Part shown: positions 53,467-63,925 of the stretch, piece after piece
Numbering within the stretch: position 1 is the first letter of the stretch
How the letters are laid out: every line of letters starts with the position of its first letter
From: Metabacillus arenae
GTDB lineage: Bacteria; Bacillota; Bacilli; Bacillales; Bacillaceae
Assembly (NCBI RefSeq): GCF_014773385.1
Contig: NZ_JACXAI010000007.1
Location: 156,491 to 220,490, forward strand
Reading direction: 5' to 3'
DNA: 64,000 bases
Made by a program: the position numbers and the translations under genes
Notes under the pieces: generated by a model
What the model saw: only the letters and a program-made list of their open reading frames with translations
What the model was told of the DNA's origin: nothing
Database searches by the model: none

Positions 53467-54942
53467 TCATTCACCTTCTGAAATCATTTCTTTCAATTTT
53501 CTTCTTACTAACTTATTTGACGCATTTCGAGGAAGAGCTTTAACAAATACGATTTTTCTTGGAATTTTGTATTTTGCTAAATGCTGCTCACAAAAATTCA
53601 GTAGTTCCTCTGCCTGCACAAAATTGTTCCGGACAATAAATCCGCAAGGCACCTGTCCCCATTTGGCATTTTGTATTCCGATAACTCCGGCTTCTTTTAC
53701 AGATGGATGAGACAGTAGAATGTTTTCAATTTCAGCCGGATAGATGTTTTCTCCACCGGATATGATTAAATCAGAACGACGATCCAGCACATATAAAAAT
53801 CCTTCTTCATCTATATAACCGAAGTCACCCGTATAAAACCACCCATCACGAATGCTCTTGGCGGTTTCGTCCTCACGTTTATAGTATCCGCGTGTTACAT
53901 TGGGCCCTTTTACGACAATTTCACCTGGCTCATTCGGTGCACACATATTCCCGTCTTTGCGGATTTGAATTTGACATGGAAAAAGCGGCTTTCCTGCCGA
54001 TCCCAGCTTTTTCAGACTGTCTTCTGGGGAAAGGGTAACGATTTGTGAGGATGTCTCGGTCATACCATAGGTTTGAAAGACTGGGATCTCTTTCTCCTTG
54101 CATTTTTCAAGCAGGCTGACAGGTGCAGGTCCCCCGCCAAGTAAAACACATCTTAAATAATTCGGATAATAAGATGGTCCAAGTTCATTCAAAAGCTTCG
54201 TTAACATCGCTGTCACCACAGAAATGATTGTGACTTTATCTTTGATAATCGAAAGATTTATTCTTTTTTCGTCAAACCCGGTATGGAGCACAACCGTTAT
54301 GCCATATATGACACTGCGGTACAGAATGGATAAACCGCTTATATGAAAAAGCGGAACAGCCGCAAGCCAGCAGTCTTTTTCAGATAACCCAAGGTTCAAA
54401 GCAGACCCAACTGCACTCCACCAATGGTTCCCATAGGTTTGCTGGACAGCTTTCGGATTCCCTGTAGTTCCAGATGTATACATGATGGTTGCTACCCTGT
54501 CTAAAGGAAATTCCCTTTGTATATAAATATCAGCTGTCATTTTATCGCTATTATGTAATGGCTCAAGAGTTATGTAAGTGATGCTTGAACAGACTAACTC
54601 TTTAAATTCCTCATCCACTAGAACACATTTAGCTCCTGAATCTTCAACTTGCCACTGGATTTCTCTTTGTGTCAGCCGATGATTCAATAAAAGAGCCACT
54701 GCCCCTATACTATTAAGTGCATGGACAGCTGCCATCATTTCTACACTGTTTCTCATTAATACAGCAACGATATCCCTGTGCTTGATTCCTTCAGCTGACA
54801 GCCTCTGACAAAAAATCATGACCTTATCATGAATTTGTTTAAAAGTATAGTTCTCCTCTTTAAAACGAACCGCAATCCGGTCAGGAGTTAAATAAGTTCT
54901 CTGAACAAGCCAATTAGGCATACTTGTCTGGTTCTCTACCAC
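53467..54942 (-). CDS. menE: o-Succinylbenzoate-CoA ligase MenE
   Basis: 491 residues of the ANL superfamily: P-loop MYTSGTTGNPKAVQQT (about 155), YGMTETSSQIVTL, hinge YVLDRRSDLIISGGENIYP and the C-terminal catalytic Lys in NASNKLVRR. Start GTG at 54940-54942, AGAAGGTG upstream; the product then begins MVENQTSMPNWLVQR. Transcribed with menC but separated from menB by a terminator. Confidence 0.94.
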   Translation of the reverse strand: MVENQTSMPNWLVQRTYLTPDRIAVRFKEENYTFKQIHDKVMIFCQRLSAEGIKHRDIVAVLMRNSVEMMAAVHALNSIGAVALLLNHRLTQREIQWQVEDSGAKCVLVDEEFKELVCSSITYITLEPLHNSDKMTADIYIQREFPLDRVATIMYTSGTTGNPKAVQQTYGNHWWSAVGSALNLGLSEKDCWLAAVPLFHISGLSILYRSVIYGITVVLHTGFDEKRINLSIIKDKVTIISVVTAMLTKLLNELGPSYYPNYLRCVLLGGGPAPVSLLEKCKEKEIPVFQTYGMTETSSQIVTLSPEDSLKKLGSAGKPLFPCQIQIRKDGNMCAPNEPGEIVVKGPNVTRGYYKREDETAKSIRDGWFYTGDFGYIDEEGFLYVLDRRSDLIISGGENIYPAEIENILLSHPSVKEAGVIGIQNAKWGQVPCGFIVRNNFVQAEELLNFCEQHLAKYKIPRKIVFVKALPRNASNKLVRRKLKEMISEGE

Positions 54943-55059
54943 GTTTGACACCTTCTCATTATAAAATAAAGCTGTTTTTCGATAAAAGACGATCACTTGG
55001 AAAGTTAAGTGATTAGAAGCATCAGTCGATTAGGTCTTTTAGAAAACAGCATAAAAATA

Positions 55060-55106
55060 TACAAAAAGGATGACCCTCTGAGTGCATCACACTTTGGGAG
55101 TCATCC
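55060..55106 (-). terminator. Terminator between menB and menE
   Basis: On the minus strand GGATGACTCCC ... GGGTCATCC with an inner AGTGTGATGCACT hairpin, then TTTTTGTAT. It splits menFDHB from menEC. Confidence 0.85.
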
Positions 55107-55122
55107 CTATACTAGTTAAGGA

Positions 55123-55941
55123 TCAAGGAAATCTAGGGAATTGACCGAAGTCTGGCTTGCGTTTTTCTTTAAAGGAATCTCTTCCTTCCTTCGCTTCATC
55201 GGTTGTATAATACAGCAATGTCGCATCCCCGGCAAATTGCTGAATACCTGCCAGACCATCTGTATCTGCATTGAAAGCTGCTTTTAAGAAACGAATAGCA
55301 GTCGGACTTTTCTCAAGTATTTCTTCACACCATTTCACTGTTTCCTCTTCCAATTGCTCTAATGGAACAACGGTATTTACAAGTCCCATCTCTAATGCGT
55401 CCTGTGCGTTGTATTGACGGCATAAATACCAAATTTCACGTGCTTTTTTATGACCGATGATTCTAGCTAAATATCCAGAACCATAACCTGCATCAAAGCT
55501 GCCCACTTTAGGTCCAGTTTGTCCAAAAACAGCATTGTCTGCTGCAATGGTAAGATCACATACAACATGGAGAACATGTCCCCCGCCGATCGCATAGCCT
55601 GCTACCATCGCAATAACCGGCTTTGGAATCACCCGGATTAACCGCTGAAGATCCAAAACATTTAAACGAGGAATCTCATCATCCCCAACATATCCTCCAT
55701 GTCCGCGGACTTTCTGATCTCCGCCCGAACAGAATGCTCTGTCTCCAACTCCAGTTAAAATAATGACACCTATATCGGAGTCATCTCTTGCACGTGCAAA
55801 AGCATCAATTAATTCCATCACGGTTTTTGGTGTAAAAGCATTATGTACTTCCGGACGGTTGATAGAGATCTTTGCAATCCCATTATATGTTTCATATAGA
55901 ATTTCTTCATATTGGCGCTTACTTACCCATTCAATAGCCAT
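55123..55941 (-). CDS. menB: 1,4-Dihydroxy-2-naphthoyl-CoA synthase MenB
   Basis: 272 residues, crotonase fold: oxyanion-hole [15 protein letters not shown] (about 70-84), [15 protein letters not shown] (about 115), [14 protein letters not shown] (about 142). Cyclises OSB-CoA. ATG behind AGGAGGCAG; overlaps menH by 11 bp. Confidence 0.97.
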   Translation of the reverse strand: MAIEWVSKRQYEEILYETYNGIAKISINRPEVHNAFTPKTVMELIDAFARARDDSDIGVIILTGVGDRAFCSGGDQKVRGHGGYVGDDEIPRLNVLDLQRLIRVIPKPVIAMVAGYAIGGGHVLHVVCDLTIAADNAVFGQTGPKVGSFDAGYGSGYLARIIGHKKAREIWYLCRQYNAQDALEMGLVNTVVPLEQLEEETVKWCEEILEKSPTAIRFLKAAFNADTDGLAGIQQFAGDATLLYYTTDEAKEGRDSFKEKRKPDFGQFPRFP

Positions 55942-56770
55942 TTATGCTGCCTCCTTTAGTATGCGTTTCCGCAGATAAAAACTCATCTACTATTGTACCA
56001 AAAATTTGCGGCCGTTCCACGTGAATTGCATGACCGGCACCATTCACTTTCTTAATTACACGCTTTGGCAGCCTATCTGCCATTTCAAAAGCAATTCGGC
56101 AAAACTTTTCATCTTTTTGCCCGCAAACTAATAGAACAGGAATGAACAGGTGAGAAAGCATGTTCCACCAAGAAGGCTGGGAGCCAGTCCCCATTCCAAG
56201 CAAACTATTAGCCAATCCCACAGGGTCATTTTTAAGCCGCTGGGAACGGATCGATTGTTGATAATGGGATGGTAATTCCTTTTGAGACTTAAATAAAGGA
56301 ATGTTCTCCCACTTATCAACAAAAGACATCACTCCTGCCTCTTGAATATATGCAGCTAGCTTTTCATCACTTTTTCTTCTTTCTGACCTTTCTTGTTCTG
56401 TTTTTAATCCCGGGGAGCTGCTTTCTAAAATTAATGATTTGACTCGGTTTTTATAGGTCATTGCAAAAGATAGGGCAAGACGCCCGCCCATTGAATATCC
56501 AAGAATATGAACAGATTCAATACCTAGCTTTTTTAAAAGCTCGTTTAAATCTTCGACCATCTTCATCATATCATAATGGAAGACAGTATGAGGAGAATCC
56601 GTCTGGCCATGTCCGATTATGTCTAGGGAGATCAGTTGATACTCTTTCCAGATCTCTTTGAATTCCTTCCAATTCTCAGCGCTTCCTGTAAATCCGTGCA
56701 ACAAAAGAAGAGGAGGACCCTTCCCTGTAATTTCTACATGATAGTTAACATTTCGGATTTTGACAATCAT
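55931..56770 (-). CDS. menH: SHCHC synthase MenH (alpha/beta hydrolase)
   Basis: 279 residues: oxyanion [10 protein letters not shown] (about 25-34), nucleophile GYSMGGR (about 92-98), His in [11 protein letters not shown] (about 249). Removes pyruvate from SEPHCHC, between MenD and MenC. Overlaps menD by 4 bp (ATGA) and menB by 11 bp. Confidence 0.93.
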   Translation of the reverse strand: MIVKIRNVNYHVEITGKGPPLLLLHGFTGSAENWKEFKEIWKEYQLISLDIIGHGQTDSPHTVFHYDMMKMVEDLNELLKKLGIESVHILGYSMGGRLALSFAMTYKNRVKSLILESSSPGLKTEQERSERRKSDEKLAAYIQEAGVMSFVDKWENIPLFKSQKELPSHYQQSIRSQRLKNDPVGLANSLLGMGTGSQPSWWNMLSHLFIPVLLVCGQKDEKFCRIAFEMADRLPKRVIKKVNGAGHAIHVERPQIFGTIVDEFLSAETHTKGGSINGY

Positions 56771-58509
56771 GTAAGAAACTCCCTTTTTATTTCCTGGGAA
56801 ACGCGTTCTAACAATTCCCGATGAGTTTTGACACGTGTTTGTCGATTGGTTATGATTTCAATTACTTGCAGCCCTTTTTGTTGATTGGATTGAAGAGCAG
56901 CCCGTAAATCAGACCTTGTCTTCACTCTACAAAAGGCTCCACCATACATCTCAATGGCCTTTTGAAAATCAAGTCCTGATGGGGTTCCAAAAAGTGCTTC
57001 AAAATGCTTCTCCTCCTTAGATTGAGGGAGAAAGGAGAAGATTCCGCCTCCATCATTGTTTATTAATAATATGGTCAACGGGATCTTCAACATTTTAGAA
57101 GCGAGTAATCCATTCAAATCATGATAAAATGACAGGTCCCCGATAACTAAATAGGACGGAAACGAACTTGCGGCACTTACCCCTAATGCAGCGGATACGA
57201 CACCATCAATTCCGTTTGCCCCCCGATTGGCAAAAATGTTTATTTGTTTATTCGTATTTTGAAAAAAGGTATCCATATCACGTATAGGCATACTGTTCCC
57301 AATGAAAAGCTGGCACTTTTCCGGCAATAAATCTTTTAAATCTTGGTAGATCGAACCTTCAAAAATAGGCTCATTGTCAGGTGATTGGTCATTCAAATGA
57401 TTTCGAAAAACATGGTTTATGTTCACCCATTGTTCAAGCCAATTTGATTCTTTTTTTTCTGGAAGGATGTGAACTAGGCTTTTACAAAACCTTGTTTCAT
57501 CACATTCGATCATTTCACTGCCTGCCATTGTCGGATCTCTCCACCCTCCATGACCATCAACAACCATTTGATACACTTCAGGATGATCTCTTAATAACTG
57601 GAACAATGGTTTTGATACAGGCATGGATCCAAAGCGAATGACTACTTCCGGCTTTAAATGCTGCTTAATCTCTTCATCCTTTAAAAGAGAGTCATATTGA
57701 TCAATGATCGTCTTTTTTGTATGACTTCCGCTTCTTAGGTTAGACAGCGGGTCAGCTAAAATCGGAAATTGCAGCTTTTCAGAAAGGGCAATTATCCATT
57801 CAGAAAACTTTTCTTCATGCAACTCACCGCAAACAATTAATCCCTTTTGTTTTGAAGAGAGAAAATCAGCATAACGTTTTGTTTCTTCCTCATTTATCAC
57901 TGAAATGGACTGAGGAAGCTGCACAAATTTTGAACGCTCCCTTAAGTCATCCCATTTGAGGTAATTCAAATCAGGCAGTAAAGGCTCTCTTAAAGGAAAA
58001 TTCAGATGAACCGGACCGGCTGGTTTAGCAAGAGTTGTCCCAATTGCACGCGCAGTCACCGTTCTTATGTATCGAAGCATAGAGGATGAATGCTCTGGCA
58101 GGGCTAAATCAGCAAACCACTTTACATATTCTCCATAAAGCTTGTTTTGATCAATCGCCTGCGGTGCTCCAACATCTCTAAGCTCATGCGGCCTGTCTGC
58201 TGTCAACACAAGTAAAGGCACACGGGAATAGTGTGCCTCAATTATGGCCGGATAGTAATTGGCTGCTGCTGTTCCTGAAGTGCATACTAAACCTACTGGC
58301 TTACGGGAAGCCTTGGCAAGACCTAGCGCATAGAACCCCGCTGAACGTTCATCTATTAGAACGTGAATAGTTATCTCAGAATGATCAGCCATTAAAACAG
58401 CTAAGGGCGTTGATCTTGAACCAGGACTGATGACGATGTTCGTGACATCATTCGCTGCTAGTTCATCTACAAAATGGGCTATATACTTTGTCAGCGATTC
58501 ATTATTCAT
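56767..58509 (-). CDS. menD: SEPHCHC synthase MenD
   Basis: 580 residues, thiamine-diphosphate enzyme: N-terminal ISPGSRSTPLA (about 28), catalytic-type Glu region, and ThDP motif GDLSFYHDLNGL ... LLINNDGGGIFSFLP (about 438-475). Condenses isochorismate with 2-oxoglutarate. ATG behind TTTAGGAGG; overlaps menF by 8 bp. Confidence 0.96.
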   Translation of the reverse strand: MNNESLTKYIAHFVDELAANDVTNIVISPGSRSTPLAVLMADHSEITIHVLIDERSAGFYALGLAKASRKPVGLVCTSGTAAANYYPAIIEAHYSRVPLLVLTADRPHELRDVGAPQAIDQNKLYGEYVKWFADLALPEHSSSMLRYIRTVTARAIGTTLAKPAGPVHLNFPLREPLLPDLNYLKWDDLRERSKFVQLPQSISVINEEETKRYADFLSSKQKGLIVCGELHEEKFSEWIIALSEKLQFPILADPLSNLRSGSHTKKTIIDQYDSLLKDEEIKQHLKPEVVIRFGSMPVSKPLFQLLRDHPEVYQMVVDGHGGWRDPTMAGSEMIECDETRFCKSLVHILPEKKESNWLEQWVNINHVFRNHLNDQSPDNEPIFEGSIYQDLKDLLPEKCQLFIGNSMPIRDMDTFFQNTNKQINIFANRGANGIDGVVSAALGVSAASSFPSYLVIGDLSFYHDLNGLLASKMLKIPLTILLINNDGGGIFSFLPQSKEEKHFEALFGTPSGLDFQKAIEMYGGAFCRVKTRSDLRAALQSNQQKGLQVIEIITNRQTRVKTHRELLERVSQEIKREFLT

Positions 58510-59920
58510 GAATGGTTCCTCCTAAAGCCGACAGCATTGGGTTCAATTTAATTTGTGTTTCGTAGTATTCTCTTTCCGGTACGGAATCTTTCACAATTCC
58601 ACAACCAGCATACAAGCTGACTTGGTCATCTTCTATTAGACCTGATCTGAGGGCGACCGCAAATTCTCCATTATCATTTGCATCAATCCAGCCAATTGGT
58701 CCCGCGTACCAGCCTCTGTGCATAGGTTCCAGCTCACGGATTTTTTCAATCGCCTTCTCTTTTGGATATCCGCCTAATGCTGGAGTAGGATGGAGCTTTT
58801 CAATTAAGTCCCATAACGAAAATCCAGGCTTCATTTTACCTTTTACAGGTGTATATAAATGTTGAATATTTTTCGTTTTCAAAAGAGCGGGTTCTTTAGG
58901 AACATCAAGAGTTTCGCAGCAATCTGAAACAGCATCTGATATCATTTTCACGACAAAAGCATGCTCCTCTAAATTTTTTGGATCATTTAAGAGTTCCAGC
59001 CCGAGCTGTTCATCTTCCTTAACAGTTTGTCCCCTTTTAATTGAACCAGCAAGGCATGTGGACAACAATTGATCCTTTTCTTTTTTTACAAGCCGTTCAG
59101 GGGTTGCCCCAACAAAGCACTGCCTCCCCTTTTCAAAGGAGAAAATATAACTGGATGTTTGTTCCTCGATAAGTGAAGCTAAAACACGATAAATATCGAC
59201 CGTTTTATTAAAAGACAGGCTGACTTCTCTTGCAAGAACAACTTTATTGAACTCACCCCTGCGGATTTGTTTTGTTGCTTGCTTGATGGCATCAAGCCAT
59301 TCCCTAGTATTCTTCTCTTCCATCCTATACTCTATTTCCTGAAATCCACATGAAAAATGGCCGCTCACAGATGCATAATTTTTCAATTCATCATAATGTT
59401 TTATGCAATGACTAAAAGAGTCATTCGGGTAAACAAGCTGGTTAATCGTTAAAAAACCATTGCCTTCCTCTAATGTATACATCAATTTCGGCAGCATGAG
59501 GTTTGCTTCTGAGAATGTATCCCATTTTTGGTCCTTCTCTTTTAAAGGATCGAACGAAAAACCTCCAAATAAAATAGGCCCGGTAGCCTGATGTGATCGA
59601 TCTAAATTTATATTATTTATATAGGATTCCTTTAGCTGCTTCCAAATATTTTCGATATAATGAAAGCGATTGTTTGTGTGATCGTCTGTTGAGATTTTAT
59701 CTTCTTTTCCTAAGCCAACGATTGTCAGATTATGACCAGGAGCTTTCCAAAAGAAACGTTCACCTAAAAATGCTTCTTCTCCTTGAGAATAAAACTGAAG
59801 GGGGTCGATCGGCTGGATTTTTTCAACATGACTAACCAACACGGATTTATTTTTTTTCTTAGCTTGTTCTAGCGCATTCAAAATGTTCTGTTTGAATGTG
59901 TCTTGCAATGTTGTAACCAC
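58502..59920 (-). CDS. menF: Isochorismate synthase MenF
   Basis: 472 residues of the chorismate-utilising family: KVVLAREVSL (about 226), GATPERLVKKE, LAGSIKRGQT, LHPTPALGGYPKEKA and the C-terminal YAGPIGW ... AGCGIVKDS. Makes isochorismate for menaquinone. GTG start behind GGGGGAATGTAA. First gene of menFDHB, divergent from menA. Confidence 0.95.
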   Translation of the reverse strand: MVTTLQDTFKQNILNALEQAKKKNKSVLVSHVEKIQPIDPLQFYSQGEEAFLGERFFWKAPGHNLTIVGLGKEDKISTDDHTNNRFHYIENIWKQLKESYINNINLDRSHQATGPILFGGFSFDPLKEKDQKWDTFSEANLMLPKLMYTLEEGNGFLTINQLVYPNDSFSHCIKHYDELKNYASVSGHFSCGFQEIEYRMEEKNTREWLDAIKQATKQIRRGEFNKVVLAREVSLSFNKTVDIYRVLASLIEEQTSSYIFSFEKGRQCFVGATPERLVKKEKDQLLSTCLAGSIKRGQTVKEDEQLGLELLNDPKNLEEHAFVVKMISDAVSDCCETLDVPKEPALLKTKNIQHLYTPVKGKMKPGFSLWDLIEKLHPTPALGGYPKEKAIEKIRELEPMHRGWYAGPIGWIDANDNGEFAVALRSGLIEDDQVSLYAGCGIVKDSVPEREYYETQIKLNPMLSALGGTIHE

Positions 59921-60201
59921 TTACATTCCCCCAGAGTCCATAAAATTGCTTATATTAACATACACCTGTTATAAAAAAGTGTCAATAGAAGCGAAAATCG
60001 TTTAAAATGAAGGGTATAAAACGACTTCTAACATTATTATATAACTTCTCCTAAATGATTGAAAAGAAAAGGAGATATAACAATCCATGGTCATGAAAAA
60101 AACAAGAATCAGTTCTTTTTAAAAATATTGACACTTGTTTTAGATTCCCCTAAACTTACGAATGGAGCAGTATGTATATTTCAAATAAGGAGCGAACGTC
60201 T

Positions 60202-61137
60202 ATGCATACACAATTTGAAGCCCATAATGTTCCTTCTTTAGAACCTGATAAAAATTGGCGGATATGGTGGATGCTCTTAAGACCCCATACATTAACGGCC
60301 GCTTTTATTCCTGTAACAATCGGGACAGTCATGGCGTTTAAAGAAGGCTTTATGAACATATGGTTATTTTTAGCAATGCTGCTTGCTTCGATATTAATTC
60401 AAGCAGCAACGAATATGTTTAACGAGTATTTTGATTATATACGAGGTCTCGACAATGCAGAATCAGTAGGAATTGGCGGAGCAATCGTAAGAAACGGGAT
60501 CAAGCCAAAAACAGTAATGGGACTTGCCCTTGCATTCTTTGCAATTGCCGCAGCTCTCGGCGTTTATATTTGCATGATCAGCAGTTGGTGGATTGCTGTT
60601 ATTGGAATACTTTGCATGGCTACAGGATATTTTTATACAGGCGGTCCAAAACCAATTGCTTATACTCCTTTTGGGGAGCTTGTATCTGGCTTCTGTATGG
60701 GAGTTGTCATCATCCTGATTTCTTATTATATCCAAACGGGAATGATAGCCTTAGATGTTTTCTTATTATCGCTGCCAATTTCAATTTTAGTTGGTGCAAT
60801 CATGTTGTCTAATAATATAAGAGACCTTGATGGTGACAAAGAAAATGGCCGCAAAACGCTGGCGATCCTAATTGGACAAAAAAATGCGATTCGCTTCCTT
60901 GCGAGTATGTTTATTGTGTCATTTATTTTGATCATTTTATTTGTTGTAACGGGAATTGCAACTGCCTGGAGTTTACTCGTATTATTCAGTATCCCGAAAG
61001 CAAGACAGGCAGTTAAACAATTTATCGGAAAAAAAAAGCCGATTGAAATGATGCCGGCCATGAAATCAACCGCCCAAACAAATACCATCTTTGGTTTTCT
61101 GCTTTCTTTAGGGCTGTTTATAAGCTTTTTAATTTAA
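60202..61137 (+). CDS. menA: 1,4-Dihydroxy-2-naphthoate polyprenyltransferase MenA
   Basis: 311 residues, about nine membrane helices, UbiA superfamily: NMFNEYFDYIRGLD (first Asp-rich site, about 73-86) and NNIRDLDGDKENGRKTLA (second, about 196-213). Attaches the isoprenoid tail in the membrane. The ATG at 60202 follows AAGGAG; a frame beginning ten codons earlier overlaps that site. Confidence 0.94.
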   Translation: MHTQFEAHNVPSLEPDKNWRIWWMLLRPHTLTAAFIPVTIGTVMAFKEGFMNIWLFLAMLLASILIQAATNMFNEYFDYIRGLDNAESVGIGGAIVRNGIKPKTVMGLALAFFAIAAALGVYICMISSWWIAVIGILCMATGYFYTGGPKPIAYTPFGELVSGFCMGVVIILISYYIQTGMIALDVFLLSLPISILVGAIMLSNNIRDLDGDKENGRKTLAILIGQKNAIRFLASMFIVSFILIILFVVTGIATAWSLLVLFSIPKARQAVKQFIGKKKPIEMMPAMKSTAQTNTIFGFLLSLGLFISFLI

Positions 61138-61142
61138 TTTCC

Positions 61143-61173
61143 AACACGGTATACAAGTTATACCGTGTTTTTT
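61143..61173 (+). terminator. Terminator after menA
   Basis: AACACGGTATA and TATACCGTGTT form an 11-bp stem, followed by T6. Confidence 0.92.
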
Positions 61174-61374
61174 TGTTATTAATTAAAGGATAACCTGACT
61201 TTTAAATCACAAGACAAACCATTAGAGACAATTCCGTCCCTTCCGGAAGCTTCGTCTTATCCTTTTCTTGAGTGAATTTTTTATAGTTGCATTTTTTTAC
61301 AAACATGATTTTAGCAAGATGGATCAAACTAATGATAGGCATTAAATTTTAAACAAGGAAGGAGTGTGGATGGA

Positions 61375-62133
61375 GTGCTAAACCCACAAAAGCTAGCCGC
61401 CTTCCGCTCACAGCTGCTACAAACGAAACAAGAAATACAAAACAGATTTGGAATGAATGAACATTTTGGTCTCAAAAGAAGCCATGCCCATGATTCAGTT
61501 GGTGAGTTATCAAGCATCGACAACCACCCTGGTGATGAAGCAACTGAGCTTTATGAAAGAGAAAAAGATATTGCATTAAATGAACATATTGAAGAAGAGC
61601 TGGAAGATATCAACAGAGCCCTGCAAGCAATTGAAAAAGGAAAATATGGAACGTGTGAGGTATGTGGTAAGGAAATACCGGAAGAACGGTTAGAAGCTAT
61701 ACCAACTGCAACAACTTGCCGAGAGCATGCTCGAGAAGAAATCGTCTCACATAACCGCCCTATTGAGGAAGGTGTCCTTATGCCCCCTTTTGGAAAATTT
61801 GAATTTGATGGAGAAGACGTTGAAGCATACGATGCAGAAGATACCCTGCAAGAGGTTGCTCGGTACGGTTCATCTGAATCACCCTCTGACCTTGATTATC
61901 CTGTTGATCACTATAACGATGTCTATTTAGAATCTGATGACCCAGTGGGCTATGTAGAAGACTACGAAAACTTTGCAGCAACAGATCTATACGGAAACGA
62001 AGTAAATGTCTATCCTGGTATCGGCCACGAGCAATATGAAGACATGCTCGATGAAGAAGGTTTAATGACACCATTTGGTGATTTGCCTGGTTATGAGAAA
62101 GATCCATATACAGACGATAACGAGCCATCCTAA
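61375..62133 (+). CDS. yteA: DksA/TraR-type zinc-finger protein YteA
   Basis: 252 residues: N-terminal coiled coil (about 1-100, with NHPGDEATELYEREKDIAL) and a zinc finger CEVCGKEIPEERLEAIPTAT..C (about 113-135). The last ligand pair reads CREH, so the finger is C3H-like. The acidic C-terminal half (about 145-252) is typical of Bacillus YteA. RNA polymerase or sporulation role not proven. GTG at 61375 is chosen (MLNPQKLAAF; GGAAGGAG ten bases upstream). Confidence 0.88.
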   Translation: MLNPQKLAAFRSQLLQTKQEIQNRFGMNEHFGLKRSHAHDSVGELSSIDNHPGDEATELYEREKDIALNEHIEEELEDINRALQAIEKGKYGTCEVCGKEIPEERLEAIPTATTCREHAREEIVSHNRPIEEGVLMPPFGKFEFDGEDVEAYDAEDTLQEVARYGSSESPSDLDYPVDHYNDVYLESDDPVGYVEDYENFAATDLYGNEVNVYPGIGHEQYEDMLDEEGLMTPFGDLPGYEKDPYTDDNEPS

Positions 62134-62151
62134 TATAGGGGCTCGTTTTTG
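62119..62151 (+). terminator. Terminator overlapping the yteA stop
   Basis: AACGAGCC and GGCTCGTT followed by T; the left arm is within the last yteA codons. Confidence 0.85.
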
Positions 62152-62439
62152 TTATCAGAACTTAGCTCAAACCTTTCAACCCTGGCTCATTTGTCGCGGA
62201 AACCAGATCGGAAATGTCGTGAACTGGAAAACATATTGGACAAACAGACACTCAAACTGGAACTTTTGCTCATTCAAAAGTCGTAGATGATAAATCATAC
62301 CCTTTACCGATGATATTTTTTTATAAGGTTTGTATCATTATATCAAGAGGGTAAGATAAACTTTTGTATTCACCGGCTATTGAAATTCGCCAGATAATGC
62401 ATAGAAAAAGATTAATTGAGGGGAAGGATAAGAAAACGT
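62152..62439. other. Intergenic region before the glycosyltransferase gene
   Basis: No gene with a start was found. 62157-62286 is a slightly GC-richer stretch with an open frame reading LSTLAHLSRKPDRKCRELEN without a start or ribosome site; it resembles a dispersed-repeat fragment. GGGGAAGGATAAG before 62440 is the ribosome site of the next gene. Confidence 0.4.
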
Positions 62440-63630
62440 ATGAATGTATTAATGATAAACTTTCCAGCAGAGGGTCATATTAATCCAACTCTTGGTATTG
62501 TAAAAGCATTAATTGATCGCGGAGATTCAGTTCATTATGTAACTACTAAAGAATTTAAAGAGAGAATTGAAGGCTTGGGTGCTAATGTGTACCTTCATCC
62601 CAATCATCTTAAGGGAATTACACCTCAAAAAATATCGAATATTCATGAATTTTTACAGATCCATTTAAAACTTTCCTATGATATTTTGACTGTTGTTCAA
62701 AAGTTATCTCATTCCATACAATTTGATTATGTGTATCATGATACATTCGGTGCAGGATTACTTGTCAAAGATTATTTAAACCTGCCTTCTATCTCTTCAT
62801 CATCTTCTTTGGCTATACCTCAAGAACAATTTTTGAAGATACTAGAAAACCATATGGATCCTTCTTCAGGTCCATCACCAGAAATTGAAAAGGAAAACGA
62901 GGTTTTAACAGAACGGATTGAGAAATGTTTTCATGTAGAAGTAGAGAACCCTTTTCAATTTATGATGAATACTGCTAATTTGAATATTGTCTATACAAGT
63001 AGAGCGTTTCAGCCAGGTGGAGAATACATGGATAATTCATACGTATTCATAGGGCCTTCTATCACGAAACGGGTGCAAAAGCATGATTTTCCATTAGAAG
63101 AGATTAAAGACCAGAAAGTGCTGTATATTTCCATGGGTACCGTCTTACAAGGGTTTGAGACTTTCTTCCAAATCTGCATAGATGCTTTTAGAGACTTCAA
63201 AGGGAAAGTCGTTGTTTCGGTGGGGGTGGCTACTGATTTAGCTAAACTTCTGCCTTTTCCAGAAAACTTTATTGTACGTAGATATGTACCTCAGCTCGAA
63301 GTTTTACAGCATACTGACGTCTTTATTACTCATGGAGGTATGAATAGCACGAGTGAGGCTCTCTATTATGAGGTGCCCCTTGTCGTCATACCTCATACCT
63401 CAGATCAGCCTATGATAGCTGATCGATTAGTAGAACTTCAAGCCGGGTATAGACTTGATCCGCATGAATTAAATATAAAAAAGCTAAAAGAAGCTGTGCA
63501 ACTAGTGTTGTCCAACGCTTTTTACCGAGAGAATGCTAAGAAGATAAGCAAGAGCTTTAAAGAAGCTGGAGGAGAAAAGAAAGCTCTATCAACAATTGAC
63601 AATTATTTAAAAGAATCACTTGTTGATTGA
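62440..63630 (+). CDS. Macrolide-type (MGT/GT1) glycosyltransferase
   Basis: 396 residues, GT-B fold: N-terminal [18 protein letters not shown] (about 7-24) and C-terminal donor site [43 protein letters not shown] (segment about 284-326), the PSPG-like motif of UDP-sugar glycosyltransferases such as Bacillus YjiC/YdhE. Likely glycosylates a small lipophilic acceptor or toxin. ATG at 62440; the TTG at 62416 would include the GGGGAAGGA site. Single-gene unit, accessory. Confidence 0.9.
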   Translation: MNVLMINFPAEGHINPTLGIVKALIDRGDSVHYVTTKEFKERIEGLGANVYLHPNHLKGITPQKISNIHEFLQIHLKLSYDILTVVQKLSHSIQFDYVYHDTFGAGLLVKDYLNLPSISSSSSLAIPQEQFLKILENHMDPSSGPSPEIEKENEVLTERIEKCFHVEVENPFQFMMNTANLNIVYTSRAFQPGGEYMDNSYVFIGPSITKRVQKHDFPLEEIKDQKVLYISMGTVLQGFETFFQICIDAFRDFKGKVVVSVGVATDLAKLLPFPENFIVRRYVPQLEVLQHTDVFITHGGMNSTSEALYYEVPLVVIPHTSDQPMIADRLVELQAGYRLDPHELNIKKLKEAVQLVLSNAFYRENAKKISKSFKEAGGEKKALSTIDNYLKESLVD

Positions 63631-63717
63631 CAATAAAAATGTTTTATTACATTTTTAGTTGTTATATTTTTAAGTACCGTGAAGAATCTTACATAAAAAA
63701 TGAATCAACTAAATTTT

Positions 63718-63746
63718 AACCCCAGTTCTTAATTTAGAACGGGGTT
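63718..63746 (+). terminator. Hairpin after the glycosyltransferase gene
   Basis: AACCCCAGTTCT and AGAACGGGGTT pair with one mismatch; the T tract after it is poor. Confidence 0.6.
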
Positions 63747-63820
63747 ATGCTTGTTTGAGGTTTTAAAATTAAATAATATTATTGTCACTTTACATCAGAA
63801 TGGAATAAGAGTGTTTTTCC

Positions 63821-63925
63821 GGATCATGTATGAGAGTTCCGAACCGTATATGAAAGTTCCCGATCGTATATGAAAGTTCCCGATCGTATATGAAAGTTCC
63901 CGATCGTATATGTGTTCCAGATCGT
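63821..63925. repeat. Exact 20-bp tandem array (word CGATCGTATATGAAAGTTCC)
   Basis: Units at 63821 (GGATCATGTATGAGAGTTCC), 63841 (GAACCGTATATGAAAGTTCC), 63861 and 63881 (both CGATCGTATATGAAAGTTCC), 63901 (CGATCGTATATGTGTTCC) and 63919 (AGATCGTATATGCGGATCCC). Two units are identical, so this is the youngest-looking array of the set. A 63-codon minus-strand frame across it is an artefact of the period. Confidence 0.9.

Noticed and set aside
62157..62286. Possible small gene or pseudogene after yteA
   Set aside because: Open frame without start codon or ribosome site; looks like a repeat fragment and no homology is recognised.
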